A DNA stretch of 64,000 nucleotides from Chrysoperla carnea (lineage: Eukaryota; Arthropoda; Insecta; Neuroptera; Chrysopidae): assembly GCF_905475395.1 (NCBI RefSeq), contig NC_058341.1, positions 73,219,597 to 73,283,596 of the forward strand. The letters are read 5' to 3'. The position numbers and the translations under genes were made by a program. The notes below the pieces were generated by a model, which made no database searches, had not been told where the DNA came from, and worked only from the letters and a program-made list of their open reading frames with translations. Shown here in pieces: positions 1-9,743 of this stretch (positions are counted from its first letter, which is position 1; the number at the start of each line of letters is the position of its first letter).

Positions 1-360
1 TTAAATAAAAAGATTGATTATCTTTTAAAAAAAAGTTTTCGTATATTTTGTAAATATAGAAATATACACACTATATTTTTTTGTGAAACCGATTCGAAAT
101 ATAATAGTCAAAATTCATCAGGATGTCTATTTATTGAAAATGGTGGTGATCCGACAAAACCGGATATTTTTCAAAAAGAATATGTAGAAACACTATTCTA
201 CCAATTAAGCCTAAGAAAATATCGTTGTAGGCTTCATCTAAAGTACACTAAAATTAACTCAGATGAGAATATGTTTGATGTGATAATATCAATGAATGAA
301 ATCCCAAATAATTTATATTTAACACAGGAAAAAAAAAATCAAATTTTTTATAGTTATTAA
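1..360 (+). pseudogene. ENGGD-family gene, left-truncated copy 1
   Basis: The reading frame is open from base 1, so the start lies outside the window. It is closely similar to exon 1 of the gene at 15414-15776, sharing the block around FIENGGD, the LSLRKY motif and the NSDE..MFD motif. Function is unrecognised. The 5' splice donor that follows ACACAG in the intact copy (GTAA) is GAAA here, so the frame reads through former intron sequence to a stop at 358-360. At about 360 the similarity jumps directly to sequence matching 22315 onward. The intron, acidic exon 2 and the downstream membrane-protein gene are therefore missing. I read it as a dead duplicate; the alternative, an unspliced shorter isoform, is less likely. 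Confidence 0.7.
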
Positions 361-925
361 AAATATTTCGCTTTGCATATTTTTAAAATATTGGTCAACT
401 TGTTTTTGACACATTGTTATAGTATTAAAAGTTCTATTTTAATTTTACAAACTAAAAACAAAATAAATTTGTATATAATTTTGTGAATTTAAAAACAGTT
501 ATTCAGAGATTCTCCCCTCTATTGATAAAACTTAATAATATGTAAATTATATGTGTTGAACATATACACTAAAAAAAAATACATTATAGTAATGAATTAT
601 GAATTCGTATTTAAGTTTTTGATTTTAATAAAAAAATTTAGATTCTATTATGACTTACGAGGTAGTGTCCATGCAACCTTAATGGTTTATAAAAAAAATG
701 ATAGTTTATTGAATTTAGTTGTACATTTATTTAAAAAAGTTTTCACATTGGCCTTGCATTTTTTTAATGTTAGTTTAATGAACTTATGAAAGAACATGAA
801 CTTATGAACTTATGAACTTATGAACTTTAGTTCAAACACGTGCGCTAATATTTTACTATTGATGTGAACAAAAATTATATAATCAAAAGCCAATGGTCTG
901 ATAAAAAGTTAATAATAAACATTAA

Positions 926-967
926 CTTTCTAGTATTTTTAATATTGGTACTGAAAAAGTATATAAG
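926..967 (+). promoter_or_regulatory. Cluster-type TATA promoter for the 102-aa gene
   Basis: A block with CTTTCTAGTATTTTTAAT, then TTGGTACTGAAAAAGTATATAAG, puts a TATATAAG box at 960-967, about 90 bases before the ATG at 1050. The same block with small changes precedes the next gene (TATA at 1676) and both right-copy genes (22843 and 23555). Its recurrence before two unrelated coding sequences is the main support. Confidence 0.6.
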
Positions 968-1049
968 CAGAACTTTTGGAAATTATTTTACATTCAACTT
1001 CGTCTATATATTTTGTTTTTTAAAATTCTTTACTAAAAAAAAATTAAAC

Positions 1050-1358
1050 ATGTTGGACATGACAACAATTAAAGTTATAATTAATAAACAAGTGATAGAA
1101 GAAGTGACAGTGAGAAAAGAAAATGGTACTAGCTATACCATAAGAATAAAAAAATTGGAAAAGTCCAACGCAATAAATGTTGGAACTATTCAACGGTTGA
1201 AAAATAAAATAGAAAATATTTTAAAAAAGGATGGAGATGAGGATTTTTATGCAATGGACGATATGTCAATGCATTGGTACAGTAACCACTTAAAGCATCT
1301 TGATATAAGAGATGGGAGAAAATTGTGGAATTATGAACTAGACCTATTTTATCATTAA
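1050..1358 (+). CDS. Unrecognised 102-aa protein (cluster gene, copy 1)
   Basis: The ATG at 1050 is chosen because it follows the conserved TATA block by about 90 bases. The frame is open further upstream to 864, but that upstream part is missing from the right copy. The protein starts MLDMTTIKV, has a basic middle (TIRIKKLEK) and a helix-forming stretch (TIQRLKNKIENILKK), then an acidic and aromatic tail ending LWNYELDLFYH. There is no signal peptide, membrane segment or metal-binding motif, and I do not recognise the family. The right copy at 22932 has lost one A in a run and is frameshifted, so this is the only intact version in the window. It may be expressed, but there is no independent evidence. 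Confidence 0.55.
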   Translation: MLDMTTIKVIINKQVIEEVTVRKENGTSYTIRIKKLEKSNAINVGTIQRLKNKIENILKKDGDEDFYAMDDMSMHWYSNHLKHLDIRDGRKLWNYELDLFYH

Positions 1359-1417
1359 TTTTTTTGTTTTTAATGATAGTAAGATTTTATATATATATTA
1401 TTATGGTTGCTGAGAAA

Positions 1418-1568
1418 AATATTATATAATATGCTTTTAACATTAAAAAAAATTTTTTTCTTAATAAAAATATATAAAATGAATTTACATATTTGTATCA
1501 TTTAAAATTTTTTTACCTTTCTAATTTGTTTACTTAAAATTAACATTTCTAGTTCATTTTACCTTGTG
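1418..1568. repeat. Downstream module, copy 1 of 3
   Basis: AT-rich sequence after the 102-aa gene, containing ATTAAAAAAAATTTTTTTCTT then AATAAAAATATATAAAATG, which offers polyadenylation-like AATAAA. It recurs at 23305-23455 (expected from the segmental duplication) and also at 24752-24895 after the ankyrin-like gene, which the duplication does not explain. Confidence 0.6.
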
Positions 1569-1640
1569 GCTATTGTTTTGGAAATATATTATTAAAATAA
1601 TTTTAGTAATCATGGTTTATTAAAAAATTAATAATGATAG

Positions 1641-1686
1641 ACTTTCCAGTATTTTGTTTTTGGTAGGGGAAAAAGTATATAATAAG
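1641..1686 (+). promoter_or_regulatory. Cluster-type TATA promoter for the DLQGF gene, copy 1
   Basis: ACTTTCCAGTATTTTG, then a T-rich spacer, then GGGGAAAAAGTATATAATAAG. The TATATAA box at 1676-1682 is 75 bases before the ATG at 1751. It matches the block at 926-967 in element order and spacing. Confidence 0.55.
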
Positions 1687-1750
1687 AAAACTTTACAATA
1701 GATTTTTGAGTTTTTAAATTTTTTATCAACAAGATAATAGTATTTCCGTC

Positions 1751-2109
1751 ATGAGTACTACAATTATAGATTTACAAGGTTTTAAAGATATAGATATAAA
1801 TAATAAATTTATATTGAAAGAATCGATGGTTGATCAAAAATTTCCATGGAATTGATTGGGAAGATGGATATGCACATTTAAACGATGTTTAATTAATTGT
1901 TAACAATATTTTAAGAGATTGTGATAATATTTATGTTAAAGGAATTGAGAAAGTAGAGTAAGGTGTAAGGATTTATTTAAGGTACATGGACTTTTGATGA
2001 GGAAGAATATAAAAAGAGTAAAAAGAAAAATTTTCGTCGGTGTATAATCCATAATGGAATATGTGCGATTCAAAATGTATATAGAATAAATAATTATCTA
2101 CACCTCTAA
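1751..2109 (+). pseudogene. DLQGF-family protein, deleted copy 1
   Basis: Starts MSTTIIDLQGF, as in the better copy at 23630. Relative to that copy about 85 bases are gone near 1826, removing the HF..PPYGW block and shifting the frame to a TGA shortly after. Further changes, including an inserted AAG near 1960 and lost sequence near 1980, leave no usable frame. Sequence matching the C-terminal part runs to a stop equivalent at 2107-2109. See the right copy for what the protein looks like. Confidence 0.75.
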
Positions 2110-2488
2110 AAAGATGTAAATGAAAGTTTTTTTTTATAATAATAAATGTGTATTATTTCATTAAAACATAAATATATGCATGTTATCTTTTAAACTGTTT
2201 GAATATTATATGGAAAGGAGGGGAGGCTTTTGATGTTATAAAAAAATCGCATTATATGATTTTAACTGAATAATTTTGCAAACATCTTCTCCAATTTGAT
2301 CTATTTGTATAAATTCACCATTAGATTACCATCTTTAAAACAAGTTAAAATTTTTTCTCAAGATTTATTTTTAACAATTAAAAATGGTGAAAATTTCTTT
2401 AAAATTGAAAATTTTAAATACAAAAATCAAGGAGGTGTTGGTATATGTGAATGGAGAAGTGAGAGAACATTTATACATATCAAACTAT
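2110..2488. other. Gap before retroelement 1
   Basis: The first 165 bases still match the right-hand duplicate (24098-24255). From about 2280 the sequence is unique in the window and AT-rich. No LTR matching 8939-9180 is present here, so the 5' LTR of the retroelement has been lost or lies elsewhere. Short open frames at 2296-2523 and 2384-2617 run across the presumed primer-binding site and are treated as chance. Confidence 0.4.
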
Positions 2489-2506
2489 TGGCGACTGAAG
2501 CGTTTT
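2489..2506 (+). promoter_or_regulatory. Candidate primer-binding site, element 1
   Basis: TGGCGACTGAAGCG starts here. TGGCG is the usual beginning of a gypsy-group primer-binding site, and gag begins downstream. The tRNA it would pair with was not identified, and no LTR end precedes it, so this is tentative. Confidence 0.35.
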
Positions 2507-2588
2507 GGTGGATGGGCAAATGAGGTGACAATAAAGGAGATGGTGAGAATAGTGAAGACTATTCTCGCCAATGAAGAAGTAAGGGTAA

Positions 2589-3857
2589 CAAACTCTTACC
2601 CTAGATCAAATAATTAATAACTTTAGAATACCTGAATGTATTAAAACGATTACACAATATGACGGAAATAAATCCGATTTATTTAATTTTATTGACAGTG
2701 TTGATACTATATTTACAACATTGTTACCTTTAGTTGACGATAATATTAAGGCTATTTATAACAATGAAATTAGAAAAAAAATTATTGGTAACGCCAATGA
2801 CGTACTGAAACAGTACGGTAGGGTTAGAGATTGGACTCAAATTAAAGAAATTTTAATCAATCACTATGCTGATAAAAGAGACGAATATAGTTTAACGAGA
2901 GATTTACATACTTTACATCAAGGAAATCTATCCGCCGAAGGTTTCTTCAGTAAAGTAAATGAAGTACTCGCTTCACTTATAAATAACGTAACTTTGCAGG
3001 AACTAACTGATGAAGTAAGGAAAAATAAAATTGACTATTACCATCAACTAGCTTTGGATTGCTTTTTAACGGGATTAAATAGAAATATAGGGAATATTGT
3101 TAGAGCGTTCCAACCAAAAACACTTTCTGACGCGTTTAAACGTGTCCAAATCGAACAAAATGTGTTTTACAAACAAAGTCAATTTACAAAAACTCCTATT
3201 AAAATTAACAACAATGTACATCAACCAAAACCTGCTATAAGACATGTGAATATGAACGACTCCATCAGACCTCCGTATGCTAATCAACTACCATATGTTA
3301 TACACCAGCCTCCGTATAACACGAACATACAACCACGGTACAACTATCCCCCAGTACAACCATATCAAGCAAACCCTCAATACAGTAACACCTTTGGTCA
3401 GCCTCGACCACAGTATAGGCCCCCAATTAACAATTCATTTAACCAACAAAAACCTTCCACTTTGCAATCAAACCCACATAATTCTAATAGATTTAATAAC
3501 CCACCACCTAACAAACCTGTTTTACCAAGACCAGAACCAATGGATACTTCTTCCGGTAACACCAGGCGTTCATATCACAACAATATGTTTAAACCTACTG
3601 GTCCCTCAAATTTTGTATCACAGGAATTATTCAATATTGATCCTTATGATACAAACGCTTCATATTACGATAGTTACAGTGAGCAACCTAATGATTACCA
3701 CAGTGATCATGCATATCCGAATGATTATTCACAATATAACAACTATTTTGATACACCACCTGACGTTATCGAAAATAATTCAGTTGATTTAAACCAACTT
3801 AACGTTGTTGAAGATGAAAATTTTCAGTTAACTACTTCAACACAACTGGATACGTAG
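2589..3857 (+). CDS. gag: Gag of errantivirus-like element 1
   Basis: Structural polyprotein of the retroelement. The frame is open from 2589; an earlier stop at 2586 and the absence of a clear ATG suggest that the true N-terminus is lost or frameshifted. The first third resembles the gypsy-group gag core (GNANDVL...DWTQIKEIL.NHYADKR). The last half is rich in P, N, Q and Y and has no CCHC zinc knuckle. It shares a PMDTSSGNTRR motif with the second element's gag (PMDVSSGNTRK). It ends at TAG 3855-3857 after the slippery heptamer at 3818-3824, where a fraction of ribosomes would shift into pol. The encoded product is probably a virus-like-particle protein in the cytoplasm. Confidence 0.8.
   Translation, partial: QTLTLDQIINNFRIPECIKTITQYDGNKSDLFNFIDSVDTIFTTLLPLVDDNIKAIYNNEIRKKIIGNANDVLKQYGRVRDWTQIKEILINHYADKRDEYSLTRDLHTLHQGNLSAEGFFSKVNEVLASLINNVTLQELTDEVRKNKIDYYHQLALDCFLTGLNRNIGNIVRAFQPKTLSDAFKRVQIEQNVFYKQSQFTKTPIKINNNVHQPKPAIRHVNMNDSIRPPYANQLPYVIHQPPYNTNIQPRYNYPPVQPYQANPQYSNTFGQPRPQYRPPINNSFNQQKPSTLQSNPHNSNRFNNPPPNKPVLPRPEPMDTSSGNTRRSYHNNMFKPTGPSNFVSQELFNIDPYDTNASYYDSYSEQPNDYHSDHAYPNDYSQYNNYFDTPPDVIENNSVDLNQLNVVEDENFQLTTSTQLDT
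3818..3824 (+). promoter_or_regulatory. -1 ribosomal frameshift site (A AAT TTT)
   Basis: In the gag frame the codons read GAA AAT TTT CAG, giving the canonical X XXY YYZ heptamer A AAT TTT. The -1 frame has TGA at 3815-3817, just upstream, and is then open into pol. The gag frame stops at 3855. The heptamer is thus at the very start of a 40-base overlap. The same heptamer with the same TGA immediately before it occurs at 13756-13762 in element 2. Confidence 0.75.
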
Positions 3858-6800
3858 AATTAAATTCCCAACAAACACCTTTTGGGAAACTACCATACAT
3901 CCACATCCGTAACGGTAATGCCCAACTTAGATTTTTGATCGACACTGGCTCTGACGACAATTTTATCGACCCTAAACATACCCAAAATTCAATACTAATA
4001 CCAACCAAACAAGAAATAACCACAGCATTGAATAAACATTTAATAACGAATAAAATTAAAATTGATTATTTAAACGAATTTAATAATTACGAACCATTGG
4101 AATTTTTAGTGTTTAAATTTCATCATTTCTTTGATGGAATTATAGGAAATCAAACACTTAGGACACTTAATACACAAATAAATTATTCCAACGATTCAAT
4201 AATTTTTAATAATGTTAGAAACAAAATTTTCTACAAACCATGCATAAAAACGCCTGTGTATACATTAGAACCTTTTGAACAAAAACTTATAACACTACCT
4301 ATCGATAAAAAACAAAATGACGTTTACATACCAAAGACAATAATAAACGACTATATACAAACCATTGGTGGAATTTATCAAGCTAAAGACTACCATACGA
4401 AAATATACATCCAAAATAACTCGGACAAACAACAAAAATTTTTACTATCTCAACCGCTTAAATCTGACATACTGACTAACTACCACGAATTCAACAACAT
4501 AAACAATACAAATTCACCTAACGATTTCGACTATTCCGACAATTACGAGTTTGTTACTAATAATATTCGAATGAAACATCTTAACCAGGAGGAACAAAAA
4601 CAATTAACAGATGTGTGTATTGATTTTCGTGATATTTTCTATGAACCACATTTGAACATGACATTCACATCCGACGTCAAACACACTATCACGACTAAAG
4701 ACGACATCCCGATATTAACAAAATCCTATCGATACCCTCAGTGTCATAAGGAAGAAGTGAAGCGCCAAATTGACGAACTTCTTGAAAAGGGTATTATCCG
4801 ACCCTCTAATTCTCCATGGTCCTCTCCTATCTGGATAGTACCAAAGAAAGCTGACGCGTCTGGAAAAAAAAAATGGCGACTAGTTGTTGATTATCGGAAG
4901 TTAAACGAAAAAACTATTGACGACCGATATCCTCTCCCAAACATCTCTGACATTCTCGACAAGCTAGGAAACTGTAAATACTTCAGTACGGTTGACCTTG
5001 CTTCTGGATTTCATCAAATTGAGATGCATCCAAAAGACATTCCAAAAACCGCTTTTAGCGTCGACCATGGCCATTACGAATACTCGCGCATGACATTTGG
5101 GCTTAAAAATGCTCCTGCTACTTTCCAACGAGTCATGGATAACATGCTTCGCGAGCACATCGGTAAAAATGTTATAGTTTATATGGATGATATAATCATT
5201 TTTTCATCCTCTTTACAAGAACATATCGAGGCGTTAAGAAAAGTTTTTACCAAACTACGAGAACACAACTTCAAGACCCAACTGGATAAGTGCGAATTTC
5301 TTCACAAAGAAATTGAGTTCCTTGGGCACATAGTTACAACCGAGGGTATAAAACCTAACCCCAAGAAAATCGAAGTCATAAAAAATTTTCCCATTCCCAA
5401 AACGGTAACAGAAATTAAATCGTTCCTTGGATTGCTGGGATATTATAGAAAATTTATAAAGGACTTTTCCAAAATAACAAAACCACTCACGCAATGCTTA
5501 CAAAAAGATAAACGCATAGACATTAACAATACTGAATACAAACGATGCTTTGAGTATTGTAAAACACTCCTGACACACGACCCTATACTCCAATACCCGG
5601 ACTTTACGAAACCATTCGTTTTGACGACAGATGCAAGCAACTACGCCATAGGCGGAGTCCTTTCTCAAGGTAACATTGGATCTGACAAACCCATATGTTA
5701 CGCATCTAGAACATTAACTAAGTCCGAACAAAATTATAGCACTATCGAAAAAGAACTACTTGCTATAGTATTGGCAACTCAACAATTCAGGCCCTATCTC
5801 TTCGGTACCAAGTTTACCATAGTAACGGATCATAAGCCTCTAATTTGGCTATTCTCTCTCAAAGAACCAAATTCCAAACTAGTTCGCTGGAGGTTAAAAC
5901 TCGAAGAATGCGATTATACGATTCATTACAAAAAGGGAAAACAAAACACCAACGCCGACGCCCTGAGTAGAATGAAGCCCGAAATAAACTTAACGGATTC
6001 AGCCAATTCACAACAAGCTGAGGTATCCACTCAACACAGCTCAAGTGAAAATCTTAACAAAGGAATCCCTATATCCGAACGTTGTCTAAACGAATTTAAT
6101 AACCAAATAATTATCGACATTGGACTTCGTGACGCAACGAATACTGAATACTTATTTAAAACGAGAAGACGTACAACAATTGAAATTGAAAACAGCTTGA
6201 CCATAGACAAATGTATACAAATTTTTAAAGAATACATGCTCCCTACAAAACTTAATGCCATTTACACCGACTATACTACATTTAAACTAATTAGTAAAAC
6301 ATACGACGAATACTTTTCAAAATATAAACTAATACGCTGTACATCTCTTCTTAATGACGTAGAAACGATCGACGAACAAACAAAACTAATAAAAGAATAC
6401 CACGAACTTTCAACACATCGCGGAATTGACGAAACATTTAACCACCTAAAACGTATCCATTACTTCGACAATATGAAATCCAAAATAACGACATTCATAA
6501 ACACCTGCGACATATGTTTACAATTTAAATACGAACGGCATCCCCTTAAACTAAAACAATCACCAACCGAAATAGCAACCAAACCGTTCGAAATAATACA
6601 AATCGATATCTTGTCTGTCGAAAAAACCAACATACTTACTCTCATTGATAAATTCAGTAAGTATGGCGAATGCATTGTTGTACCCTTTAAAAATTCCGTG
6701 GAAATCTTAAAAGCATTAAAAAATTACATTGCACGAAATGGTATACCGGACAAAATCGTACACGATAATGGTTTGGAATTTTCAAATTTAGACGTGCGCG

Positions 6801-7348
6801 AATTCCTTAAATTATATGATATAAAAGTTCACGTAACAGCTGCACGTAACTCGACGGATAACTCCCCTATCGAACGATTACATAACACAATCCTAGAAAT
6901 ACTACGAATCCTCAAACATAAAAATAAAGAAAAAGAAATAACTGAATTATTGGACATGACAATGATTACGTACAACAATTCAATTCACTCAGCTACAAAA
7001 TTAACCCCATTCGAAATTGTGAGAGGTATTCGGGATAGAACTATTTTAGAACCAAAACCAAACGCTATTACTGAATTCAATAACAAACGTATTGAAGAAA
7101 ATAACGAGATAAAAAACCTAATCGACAAATGCAATAAAAAGCAGCAAGAACGTACTGATCGATACAATGAAAATCTAGATGAACCCCCCGAACTAGATAA
7201 GGAGGTTTATATAAAAAACGTTCAACGAAATACAAAGCTTCGGACCCCATTCGATAAGAAAACCAAACAAGCAGAAAACAAATTGACTTTCAAAACCACC
7301 CAAAATATTAAATATCATAAATCTAAAACAAAACCTAAACGAAAGTAA
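3825..7348 (+). CDS. pol: Pol of errantivirus-like element 1 (protease, RT, RNase H, integrase)
   Basis: Read from gag by a -1 shift; it has no start codon of its own. Domain order is aspartic protease (DTGSDDNF at about 3941), reverse transcriptase (LPNISDILDKLG, then YMDD at 5180-5191), RNase H (TTDASNYAIGGVL at about 5622), integrase zinc-binding HHCC (H..THRGID, then C..C near 6507-6520) and the integrase core with D (QIDILS, about 6602), D (VHDNGLEF, about 6760) and E (SPIERL, about 6865). All expected catalytic residues are present and there is no internal stop over about 1170 codons, so the copy is fairly young or was selected until recently. The basic C-terminus ends KTKPKRK. Confidence 0.93.
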
Positions 7349-8929
7349 TATTCTTTCAGATTTTTACATTACAACAAAGCACAACACATTAAATACCATG
7401 ACTTAACAAACACGAAAGGACTGTTAGCATTAAATTTAGGACCCACAAAGCTTACTTCCCATTACAACAATTTAATTCACATAATTAACGTAACCGACAT
7501 TAGAAATAGTTTAAACCAAATGTATCACAATATTTTTGAGACAGAATTTGACTAAACGAAATCGTTCTATAACTTCAAAAATCTGAAACAACAATATACA
7601 AATTTAGATCATAAAATCGAAAGCATAGAAATACAACATTACAGAAACAAACGTGGACTTATAAATGGCTTAGGGACAGTTTTTAAAAAGATTACCGGTA
7701 ACATGGACAACGACGATGCAATAGAAATCAATAATCAAATAGAAACGTTAAAAAATAATCAGCTACTAATCACGGACAGAATGACAGGACAACATCAACT
7801 TAACGCACAAATGATAGAACGCTTTGACAATATTACAAAATTCATTAACTGCGAACAAGCTAAGCTAAAACTTTTAGCTTCTGCCATGAATTCTTTTCCA
7901 ACTATCGAACAACAGTTATTTCAATCACAATTTTATTTTTCATTACAATCACAACTGCAATATTTAGACAACCATGTAAGCGACATTATTTCATCCATAA
8001 GTTTAGCAAAACTAGGTATCATATCAAAACATATTCTGACAAAGAAAGAATTAACTATCGTACATGATTCACTTAGCAAACAAGTAAACATTTTAAACGA
8101 TGAACACTTGTATGAGCTATTAGAACTTAGAGCGTATTACAACAGCAGTAATATCCTCTTCGTCGTTATGATACCTCAATTTACTAACGAAACTTTTCAA
8201 ACAATCAAGTTAAGACCTATCCCAGAAAACCACCAAATTATTAAACCAAAAAGCAGTTACATCCTTTACAACCCTAATAAATATCAATTTCTTGAGAAAT
8301 CTTGCAATAGAATAGAACAAAGTCTAATATGTCCACCAACAAAACTTCAAACACCAACATCTAATACTTGCGAAATCAAGATCTTAGAAAATAAACCAGC
8401 AAATTGTACTTTACATCGCACTATGGAAAATGAATTTATCGAAGAAATAGAAGACAATCATATCATAATAATTACTTCAGTTCAATTGAATATAACCAAC
8501 AATTGTGGCAAAAACATAACAAATTTCGTGGGACGACTTCATGTAATTCTATCACAATGTCAAGCCAACATCAATGGTATCATTTATGGAAATTTACATA
8601 CATCCGTTGACAATATAAAATTGGAACAAATCATCTACAATACTGTGAATATTACGAACATCGCAACGGACTTTAACTTGGAGAATTTACAAATGAAACA
8701 TTTGGAAAATACTCAAGAACTCAACCTTTTAAAATATCAACAAATTGCACACATTAGTATTTCATTTATTATTATCATTTTTATACTAATTTTTATTCTA
8801 ATATTTTTCATATACAAACGTTATTTCAAAAACAAAACGCAGCTACAAGGTGAACCAGTGGTAGTGTACAAAACTCAACCATCAGCCCCGGTTATTCAAT
8901 TCCCTTGGGAAATTAAACAACCATCTTAA
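7349..8929 (+). pseudogene. env: Env of errantivirus-like element 1, interrupted by one stop
   Basis: The envelope frame continues in the pol frame directly after the pol stop. TATTCTTTCAG at about 7350-7360 is a good splice acceptor, fitting the spliced env mRNA of gypsy-type elements. A furin-like RNKR site at about 7646 is followed by a glycine-containing, fusion-peptide-like stretch; then come a helical region, cysteines, NxS/T sites, a membrane segment rich in I and F (about 8752-8815) and a short cytoplasmic tail. A TAA at 7553-7555 interrupts the part upstream of the cleavage site, so this copy should not make full-length Env. From 7703 on it is open for 408 codons. Confidence 0.85.
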
Positions 8930-8938
8930 GGAGGAAGG
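8929..8938 (+). promoter_or_regulatory. Polypurine tract, element 1
   Basis: AGGAGGAAGG lies immediately between the env stop codon and the LTR start (AGTTATAC), where plus-strand priming is expected. Confidence 0.7.
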
Positions 8939-9177
8939 AGTTATACATCCAGGTATACACCTATCAATATAAAAGTATTAAGCAAGCATCCGGTCATCCA
9001 AACAACAACGTGACAACAGGTGATGTTCGTCACTACAAATTTTACCAAAATAAGCAGAATTGCTCTGTTCAATTATTTGTCGATATTCAATTGTAATTAA
9101 TTTGTTTTGTTGTAATTAAATAATTGTTTGTGTTTTAATAAACATTTTTTTTCGAACAATTTTCCTTCGGAGTTATA

Positions 9178-9180
<3 letters not shown>
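8939..9180 (+). repeat. 3' LTR of element 1
   Basis: Starts AGTTATACATCC and ends GGAGTTATAATT, giving inverted ends AGTTAT...ATAATT like gypsy-group LTRs. It contains TATAAAAG at 8968-8975 and AATAAA at 9137-9142. Its length is about 242 bp. There is no second copy in the window to compare with, so the right boundary is set by the terminal motif and the start of the TA repeat. Confidence 0.65.
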
Positions 9181-9252
<72 letters not shown>

Positions 9253-9263
9253 TTATATATATA
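9181..9263. repeat. (TA)n microsatellite between two LTR elements
   Basis: About 70 bp of pure TA followed by an imperfect AGTTATATATA stretch. It separates the 3' LTR of element 1 from the 5' LTR of element 2. It may be the shared target locus of both insertions, with later expansion. Confidence 0.9.
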
Positions 9264-9725
9264 AGTTATATATCCTAAATTCACTTAAACTATTAATTAG
9301 CATACTTATATAAAATATGTCAAGGACGTTATTAACAAATATGCAATGACGTATTTTATACACAACATTTATAAATAGCTTTCTAAAAACATCCTTATTA
9401 AATTGCATTCCAATCTAATGACGTATTTCACATACATCATTTATAGACAGCTTTCTAAAACACCCTTATCAAACTGCATTCCAATCTAGCGATACTTTCT
9501 AAAAACAAACCAAAATTTAGTATATAAGCCATCGTTAAATTGATAACGATTGTCTTTTTCATTACACAAGTTCGGCTTCTTGCACGCTTGATTGTAGCGA
9601 ACTAGCGATAGAATTATAAGTTGTATAATTGTTATTGTATTTAAATTAAAATAAATTTAACATTGTATTGTTGTTAAATTAAATAAAGTATTTTTTTTTT
9701 ATACATTCGAAATCTAAAATATAAT
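9264..9725 (+). repeat. 5' LTR of element 2
   Basis: Begins AGTTATATATCC and ends AAATATAATT directly before TGGCGCAGCTGG. It contains TATATAAG at 9521-9528 and AATAAA signals near 9648 and 9682. The left boundary is uncertain by a few bases because the flank is a TA repeat. Confidence 0.65.
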
Positions 9726-9743
9726 TGGCGCAGCTGGTAGGAT
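9726..9743 (+). promoter_or_regulatory. Primer-binding site, element 2
   Basis: TGGCGCAGCTGGTAGGAT resembles the tRNA-Ser-type primer-binding sites of the 17.6/297/ZAM group. It immediately follows the LTR end. The following 300 bases are an untranslated leader. Confidence 0.65.

Larger units (their letters stand above)
361..2280. repeat. Segmental duplication, left copy (pairs with 22315-24255)
   Basis: About 1.9 kb runs collinear and in the same orientation as 22315-24255, with scattered substitutions. Compared with the right copy, this one keeps about 80 bp at 850-930 that the right copy lacks. It has lost about 85 bp inside the DLQGF gene near 1826. It carries one more unit of a short GAACTTAT tandem repeat (about 779-830). 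Similarity stops at about 2275, just before the LTR-retroelement material. The stretch 361-410 is the first codons of the minus-strand gene seen whole at 21847-22368; the rest of that gene is absent. Confidence 0.85.
2489..9180 (+). mobile_element. Errantivirus-like LTR retroelement 1 (gag-pol-env, no 5' LTR)
   Basis: Gag, pol and env occur in order on one strand, followed by a purine-rich tract and an LTR, which is the layout of insect errantiviruses (gypsy group with env). A primer-binding-like TGGCGACTGAAGCG begins at 2489. No upstream LTR is visible, so the copy is a 5'-truncated remnant. Gag and pol are joined by a -1 frameshift signal and env follows pol in the same frame. One in-frame stop interrupts env (7553-7555). 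The element abuts a TA microsatellite, in keeping with the TA-rich target preference of errantiviruses. Confidence 0.9.

Noticed and set aside
592..789. A 65-codon frame (MNYEFVFKF...) open in both duplicates (592-789 and 22564-22761)
   Set aside because: Of the few differences between the copies almost all change the amino acid (K/E, L/I, N/H, F/L), so there is no sign of protein constraint. Treated as chance in an AT-rich spacer.
2296..2617. Two overlapping frames just upstream of gag
   Set aside because: They cross the presumed primer-binding site, overlap each other in different frames and resemble nothing known to me.
3277..3792. 171-codon frame overlapping gag of element 1
   Set aside because: Out-of-frame shadow of the P/N/Q-rich gag tail; no independent features.
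8939..9725. A single 787-bp LTR shared by elements 1 and 2 (tandem dimer)
   Set aside because: The two gags are too different for one family, and both sub-segments have their own AGTTAT/ATAATT ends, TATA boxes and AATAAA signals.
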